Part shown: positions 5,892-9,937 of the stretch, one piece after another
Layout: every line of letters starts with the position of its first letter
Numbering within the stretch: position 1 is the stretch's first letter
Assembly (NCBI GenBank): GCA_002454415.1
Contig: DKIT01000133.1
Coordinates: forward strand, 11,642 to 21,578
Length of the DNA stretch: 9,937 nucleotides
Source of the DNA: Sphingobacterium sp. UBA6711
GTDB taxonomy: Bacteria; Bacteroidota; Bacteroidia; Sphingobacteriales; Sphingobacteriaceae
Direction: 5' to 3'
Made by a program: the position numbers and the translations under genes
Notes under the pieces: model-generated
The model's input: only the letters and a program-made list of their open reading frames with translations
Told to the model about the DNA's origin: nothing
The model's database searches: none

Positions 5892-7550
5892 TTAAACCGG
5901 AAATACCAATGTAAAGGTTGTACCTTGTCCCAACTGACTTTTTACCGTAATATCACCTCCTATAAATTCCGTGATTTCTTTACAGAAGGCCAACCCTAAA
6001 CCAATACTTCCTTGCTGATTATATTGACTCTTTATTCTATAAAACTTCTTGAAGATATTGCTAAATTCAGCCTTTTCTATACCAATACCTTCATCTTTAA
6101 AGGTGATAACAAAATTCTTCTTATTTTGTTGTATTACAATATCCAAGATTTTATGCCCCGCTTTAGAATATTTATAAGCATTATCTATCATATTTTGAAA
6201 CACACTGCTCAATAATACCGGATCAGCCAGCATCGATGTCCTTACATCAATTTTTGTGCTAATTTTGAAATCAGCATATTTTATTCTAGACGAAGCTACT
6301 AGATTTTCAGTAAATTCCTCCAAATCCACTTCCTCTTTATTTAATTTTATAGTCTTATTCTCAATTTGGCTAAACGACAATAATTTATTCATTAAATTAT
6401 TTAATCGATCCGCTTCTTGATCCAATATGTTACCATACATCTTACGCTCTTCATCAGAAAGTACCTGAGCACTCTTGATGTTATTTCCAGCGATTTTGAT
6501 CACACTGACAGGAGTCTTAAACTCATGTGTAAGATTGTTAATAAAATCGTACTGCAATTTAAAAAGTCTTCCGTTAATTTCTAAATTTCTATAAATTAAA
6601 TATAGAATTGCAATCAAAATAATATAAATCAATGAAACACCCCCCAATACAGGCCAAAAACTGCGGTTGATCTCCTTAGACAAAAAGCTTTTGCTTGACC
6701 TAAAAAGCAACTTATAATCAGCTAAAGCTCCCGGCAAAGGCATCTCCGTCGAAATCTCATCATTTTCTGGCGTAATCGGCGCACCAACCAAAGGTACTAT
6801 TTCAACTTTCTCATAAAGATTGGAATAACTATTTTTTACCTCCAAAAACATCGGATCAATTTGAAAATTGAACATATCTTGTTCGTAACCAACAGTATGA
6901 TCCAAGTCGCCTTCCATGATAGCTTTATAGACGATCAAATCATTCACTCGAGGAATGTTCAGATAAGTGATCTGACCAGGCCTTATTGTATAAAAAACTT
7001 TTAGAATATCCTTATCTGTTAACTTTGCGTTTGGCTGCAGCTTATCAATATAGGTCGCTAATTTAACTCCTATATTATTGATTTCCTCTGAATGCAAACC
7101 CATCTGCCCCCGATCCCGTATCGTATTTTTATTTAGTCCTAAACGCGAAACAGTAAAAATGGTAATAGTTTTGGGCTGGATACGTAAATTGTTAACGATA
7201 AATCCATAATTCAAATTATGATCATTATTAAATTGAAGATCAAAAAAACCGATCTCTCTCACAAATGGGTAGGAGCTCAAAATACTATAGGCAAACTTAC
7301 CAGCCTGTACGGAATCTAAAAAACCCTGGTAAAAAGAAACCTCAGGTATTCTATTTTGGAAGAAATCATTGAATGGAACTAAAGTTTGGTCAAATATTTC
7401 CGATTTTCTATTGGTAAATTCATTCTTGATATGCGACTCTGTATAACTGCGAGATAAAAAAAGAGCAAAGATATACAATCCGCTGATTACGATGGAAAAC
7501 ATCAGTAGGAGGCCGTAGTTTTTTCGATAGCTATATTTCGCTGCTTTCAT
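5892..7550 (-). CDS. Membrane sensor histidine kinase with large periplasmic domain
   Basis: This 552-residue kinase has a first membrane segment at about 12-33, an external region at about 34-297, a second membrane segment at about 298-320, and a cytoplasmic kinase core. The core shows the H box FINNLTHEFKTP with H342-E343, the N box QNMIDNAYKYS (N453, N457), G1 DEGIGI (486-491), the F box IFKKFYR and G2 GSIGLGLAFCKE, all intact, so it should autophosphorylate and pass phosphate to the response regulator 14 nt downstream. No HAMP domain is evident, since the H box lies only about 20 residues after the second membrane segment. The roughly 260-residue external domain matches no sensor fold I recognise. 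It starts 12 nt after the S9-like lipoprotein gene, so the two are almost certainly cotranscribed. Confidence 0.94.
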   Translation of the reverse strand: MKAAKYSYRKNYGLLLMFSIVISGLYIFALFLSRSYTESHIKNEFTNRKSEIFDQTLVPFNDFFQNRIPEVSFYQGFLDSVQAGKFAYSILSSYPFVREIGFFDLQFNNDHNLNYGFIVNNLRIQPKTITIFTVSRLGLNKNTIRDRGQMGLHSEEINNIGVKLATYIDKLQPNAKLTDKDILKVFYTIRPGQITYLNIPRVNDLIVYKAIMEGDLDHTVGYEQDMFNFQIDPMFLEVKNSYSNLYEKVEIVPLVGAPITPENDEISTEMPLPGALADYKLLFRSSKSFLSKEINRSFWPVLGGVSLIYIILIAILYLIYRNLEINGRLFKLQYDFINNLTHEFKTPVSVIKIAGNNIKSAQVLSDEERKMYGNILDQEADRLNNLMNKLLSFSQIENKTIKLNKEEVDLEEFTENLVASSRIKYADFKISTKIDVRTSMLADPVLLSSVFQNMIDNAYKYSKAGHKILDIVIQQNKKNFVITFKDEGIGIEKAEFSNIFKKFYRIKSQYNQQGSIGLGLAFCKEITEFIGGDITVKSQLGQGTTFTLVFPV

Positions 7551-7562
7551 AATCGCTTGCCC

Positions 7563-9449
7563 CTAATCTACAAGATATTTTGCCAAAAATCGCTCCAGCT
7601 CATTGTAATAACCAAACACATTTTCATCCTTCTTAAAAGTCCTATCCTCATCTTCTTTAAGAATATATTGCACAGGAATATGATTATTTTTTAATTTCTG
7701 AACAAATTGATTCGCATCAGTCACCGAACTAAAACGATCTTTGCCTCCTTGTACCAATAACACCGGAATTCTCACTTTGTCCGAATGGAATACAGGTGAA
7801 ATATTTTTGAACAATTCCGCCTCTCGGATGGGATTTCCAACGATCTGATACATCTTTTGTACGTAAGACTTAAAATATGGTGGAATATCTCTAAAATAAG
7901 TAAACAGGTTTGTGTAACCTGAATACGATACAGCGCACTTGTAAAGATCCGAATTAAAGCAGGCAGCATGCAAAGCCGAATAACCTCCAAAACCTTTTCC
8001 AACAATTGCGATACGATCACGATCCGCAATCCCCTCCTTAATCAACCACTTTACCCCGTCTGTAATATCGTCCTGAATCTTACCACCCCATTCCTTGAAT
8101 CCTGCGGTCCAAAACTTCTTTCCATAGCCTGTAGATCCTCTATAGTTCATCTGGAACACGAGATACCCCCTATTTGCCAAAAACTGTGCCTCATGATCAA
8201 AACCCCATATCTCTCGCCCGTTAGGGCCATCATGCGGTAATACGATCATGGGTAAATCTTTCCGATTGGAATGAACTGGATAAGTCAAATACCCTGAAAT
8301 CTGCACACCGTCCCGAGCTGTATAGGTTATGTATTCATTAGGAGAAAGCTCTTTGTCTTTTAAATCAGAATTGTTATCGGCGAGTTTTGTCAATTTCTGT
8401 GTCGAAAAATCATAAAAATAAATCCCCCCTGGATTTATATCAGTATAGGTCTTGATGATAACCCGCTCTCCGGTGATATCTGTATTCAATACCTGGAACT
8501 CAAATCCATCAATTTGCTTCGACAATTGATCATATTTCTTTTTAATGGATTTATCGAAGAAGAACCTATTTTGCCTGGAAGTTGTATAATTGACAAACAA
8601 CAGCTTATTTTGCTCGGAAAAATACCCACCTGGACTCACATCAACTTCTTTGTGACTAAAAATCTCACCAAGTTCTTTATTATTTGCCAGATCATAGCTC
8701 ACCAATGCAAGCTTATCTCTATCAACGTTGGACAAAGCATATATAATTGTGCGAGAACTATCTTTGAAGCCCAAAGGAGTAAAACTGCTTTCAACATCAC
8801 ATCGAATAATCTCTTTAAAAGGATCTTTATCAGAAGTTCTATATAGTACCGATTGTTGTACAGAATCATTCGCCACTGCAAGACGGACCTGCCCATCATT
8901 GGAGACGATCCAGGAGCTCATATTGCCCGGATTTTGTAAAATCAGCTCTCTAGGCCTGTCATCCAAATAAATCCGATAGAGGTCAAAAAAAGAGGAATCA
9001 CGATCATTAATACCTGCGACAAAACTATTTCCTTCTGTTAACACAGAATGAACCCATCTAAATTTTCCACGTACAGGCTTAATTAATGGCCAAATCCTTT
9101 CTGTATTGATATCCACAGCATATAAACGTAAACTATCCTGCGAAGATTGTTCCGTTAGAAAAGAAATTTTAGAGTCGTTATTCCAAGCAAAGGACTTTAC
9201 ATTGATATCATTTTGATAGGTAAGCTGTTTGGAACTATCTTGATGCAATAAATCCAATAAATAGATATTTTTGCAATGATTATCGAGACCAATATATGCA
9301 ATAAATCTACCGTTTGGTGATATCTTGAAACTTGATTTTTCGGGTGTAGAAAAAAACTGATTTATCGGAATAAGATCAGCCTTATGTTGCTGACAGCCCA
9401 ATAGAATCAAGGTAGAAAAAAATAAACCTATCCAAAATTTCATCCTCAT
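7563..9449 (-). CDS. S9 (prolyl oligopeptidase-like) family lipoprotein, predicted catalytically inactive
   Basis: This protein of 628 residues begins with a lipoprotein signal ending in LILLG-C19, so it should be lipid anchored outside the cytoplasm. Residues about 30-375 look like the beta-propeller of S9 peptidases (for example KISPNGRFIAYIG). Residues about 385-628 form the alpha/beta-hydrolase domain, with LPHDGPNG (H406), NYRGSTGYGKKFW, EWGGKIQDDITDGVKWL and IADRDRIAIVG all close to active family members. The nucleophile motif GxSxGG reads G-K-G486-F-G-G, so the serine is glycine. The histidine motif EGHGF reads E-D-R603-T-F, so the histidine is arginine. The aspartate remains at D571 (QGGKDRF). 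The spacings (85 and 32) fit the family. Both codons are in frame, with no sign of frameshift. An alternative start at 9443 gives a more typical short signal peptide. It is the first gene of a kinase-regulator operon; a sensory or binding role is inference. Confidence 0.9.
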   Translation of the reverse strand: MRMKFWIGLFFSTLILLGCQQHKADLIPINQFFSTPEKSSFKISPNGRFIAYIGLDNHCKNIYLLDLLHQDSSKQLTYQNDINVKSFAWNNDSKISFLTEQSSQDSLRLYAVDINTERIWPLIKPVRGKFRWVHSVLTEGNSFVAGINDRDSSFFDLYRIYLDDRPRELILQNPGNMSSWIVSNDGQVRLAVANDSVQQSVLYRTSDKDPFKEIIRCDVESSFTPLGFKDSSRTIIYALSNVDRDKLALVSYDLANNKELGEIFSHKEVDVSPGGYFSEQNKLLFVNYTTSRQNRFFFDKSIKKKYDQLSKQIDGFEFQVLNTDITGERVIIKTYTDINPGGIYFYDFSTQKLTKLADNNSDLKDKELSPNEYITYTARDGVQISGYLTYPVHSNRKDLPMIVLPHDGPNGREIWGFDHEAQFLANRGYLVFQMNYRGSTGYGKKFWTAGFKEWGGKIQDDITDGVKWLIKEGIADRDRIAIVGKGFGGYSALHAACFNSDLYKCAVSYSGYTNLFTYFRDIPPYFKSYVQKMYQIVGNPIREAELFKNISPVFHSDKVRIPVLLVQGGKDRFSSVTDANQFVQKLKNNHIPVQYILKEDEDRTFKKDENVFGYYNELERFLAKYLVD

Positions 9450-9478
9450 AATCCCAAAAACATCCTAATCATTTATTC

Positions 9479-9517
9479 CAAATATTGTAATTAAATACGA
9501 AATTGCACTAAATGCAA
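9479..9517 (-). promoter_or_regulatory. Possible promoter and operator of the S9-like/kinase/regulator operon
   Basis: On the minus strand AATATTTG (9479-9486) is one base off the TAnnTTTG -7 box, 29 nt before the GTG-less ATG at 9449. Upstream of it, TTGCA (9503-9507) and TGCAA (9513-9517) form an inverted repeat with a 5-nt spacer, about 30-45 bases before the expected start of transcription, where an activator or repressor might bind. Both calls are weak because the region is very AT rich. The rest of the divergent gap holds no gene that I can support. Confidence 0.3.
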
Positions 9518-9616
9518 CCTTATTTTTACAAGATATAGTAATTAAACGTAATATTCAAACTTATCTTCCTACTCCCATTGAAAACTTTTGTAGTGCATAA
9601 ATTTCACATAAAACCG

Positions 9617-9624
9617 TACTTTTG
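9617..9624 (+). promoter_or_regulatory. -7 promoter box abutting the DUF4286 start
   Basis: TACTTTTG matches TAnnTTTG fully and ends only 3 nt before the ATG at 9628. A start of transcription a few bases downstream would fall on or next to the start codon, giving a leaderless or nearly leaderless mRNA. The nearest upstream TTTG (9587-9590) is 26 nt away, longer than the usual spacing, so the -33 element is uncertain. Confidence 0.5.
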
Positions 9625-9627
9625 TTT

Positions 9628-9918
9628 ATGTTTTTATACAATGTATCCGTCATAGCAGAAGAAACGATCCATCAGGAGGTCGTTTCATGGATTCAAGATA
9701 ATATCGTGCAATCCCAAAAATTTCAAGTTCATTTTCTGGAGATGCTTCAATCCCCACACGAAGGCATGACCTTTTGCATACAGGTTATATTACCGTCCGA
9801 AGAACATATTGCAGATTTTCAACAAGTGCACTTGATCCCATTACAACAACTCATTTCTGAATTATATCGGGACAAAGTTTTCCTTTTCGATAGTACAATG
9901 AAATACTTAAACAAATAA
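9628..9918 (+). CDS. DUF4286 family protein
   Basis: This is a 96-residue soluble protein of unknown function. The opening FLYNVSVIAEETIHQEVVSW, the central GMTFCIQV strand and the C-terminal DKVFLFDSTMKYL resemble the small DUF4286 family common in Bacteroidota, whose pattern suggests a compact ferredoxin-like alpha/beta fold; that fold is my inference. No catalytic motif, signal peptide or membrane segment is visible. I choose the ATG at 9628 over an in-frame TTG at 9622, because the TTG overlaps the TACTTTTG promoter box and family members begin close to the 'YNV' strand. The gene is divergent from the S9-like operon and has a palindromic hairpin over its stop codon. Nothing ties it to the two-component system except position. 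Confidence 0.85.
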   Translation: MFLYNVSVIAEETIHQEVVSWIQDNIVQSQKFQVHFLEMLQSPHEGMTFCIQVILPSEEHIADFQQVHLIPLQQLISELYRDKVFLFDSTMKYLNK

Positions 9919-9937
9919 AGAGCTTTAAAGCTCTTTA
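9916..9937 (+). terminator. Perfect palindrome over the DUF4286 stop codon, probable terminator
   Basis: The 22 bases are a perfect palindrome centred between 9926 and 9927 (left arm TAAAGAGCTTT) and begin with the TAA stop codon. As RNA this folds into a stem of about 9 bp with a tight loop. The right arm ends in CTCTTTA, the start of a possible U tract, but the window ends there, so the terminator cannot be fully checked. Being symmetrical, it could work for transcription from either side. Confidence 0.6.

Noticed and set aside
7635..8000. Loss of the S9 Ser and His explained as a sequencing or alignment error
   Set aside because: The two changes are separate in-frame codon differences 117 residues apart, the flanking conserved motifs align without gaps, and no compensating frame shift is needed. 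Error cannot be fully excluded without a second sequence.
7772..8029. An 85-residue minus-strand reading frame inside the S9-like gene, considered as a sign of frameshift
   Set aside because: The main frame is continuous and matches the S9 hydrolase domain on both sides; this frame is low-complexity and resembles no protein family.
8514..8846. A 110-residue plus-strand frame antisense to the S9-like gene
   Set aside because: It overlaps a gene with clear family support, and its translation has no recognisable domain, signal or coding pattern.
9487..9546. Direct repeat GTAATTAAA at 9487-9495 and 9538-9546 as response-regulator sites
   Set aside because: The copies are 51 bp apart, not the roughly 10-11 bp typical of tandem OmpR-family sites, and such A/T strings are expected by chance here.
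9622..9627. TTG at 9622 as the start of the DUF4286 gene
   Set aside because: It lies in the TACTTTTG promoter box and adds two residues before an ATG that fits the family N terminus better.
1..9937. Mobile elements, CRISPR arrays, tRNA or rRNA genes
   Set aside because: No transposase, integrase, regular spaced repeats, cloverleaf-like or rRNA sequence was seen; the gene content looks like ordinary chromosome.

Overview
The window looks like chromosomal core sequence from a Bacteroidota member, most likely Sphingobacteriaceae (Sphingobacterium-like). The evidence is AT-rich DNA, no Shine-Dalgarno-type sites before the starts, several TAnnTTTG boxes (the Bacteroidota -7 promoter element), and protein families and sequence style typical of that group. 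I see no rRNA, tRNA, CRISPR array, insertion sequence or phage gene. The genus assignment is inference.

Layout, left to right. A short plus-strand gene (35-511) encodes an exported, DUF3299-like protein with a CxxC pair. It converges on a four-gene minus-strand operon, read DedA membrane protein, inorganic pyrophosphatase (ppa), CNNM/CBS transporter, rsmE (3802 down to 551), with gaps of 8, 8 and 14 nt. A hairpin overlapping the stop of the DUF3299-like gene can end rsmE transcription. Further right, also on the minus strand, are a HIT-family hydrolase (4359-3943) with its own promoter box, and greA (5046-4573), followed by a clear intrinsic terminator.

Next comes a three-gene minus-strand operon: an S9-like lipoprotein (9449-7563), a sensor histidine kinase (7550-5892) and an OmpR-type response regulator (5877-5179), with gaps of 12 and 14 nt. 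A divergent intergenic region of about 178 nt separates it from a plus-strand DUF4286 gene (9628-9918), which ends in a perfect palindrome at the window edge.

The most interesting point is the S9-like lipoprotein. Its alpha/beta-hydrolase domain is well preserved, but the nucleophile serine of GxSxGG is glycine (G486) and the catalytic histidine is arginine (R603); only the aspartate (D571) remains. It is therefore predicted to be a dead peptidase fold on a lipid anchor, encoded just upstream of an intact two-component pair. I propose it acts as an accessory sensor or peptide-binding subunit of that system. A second point is a hairpin with a U-rich tail between the response regulator and greA. 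It lies downstream of a plausible greA promoter, so it may be a greA leader attenuator as well as the operon terminator.
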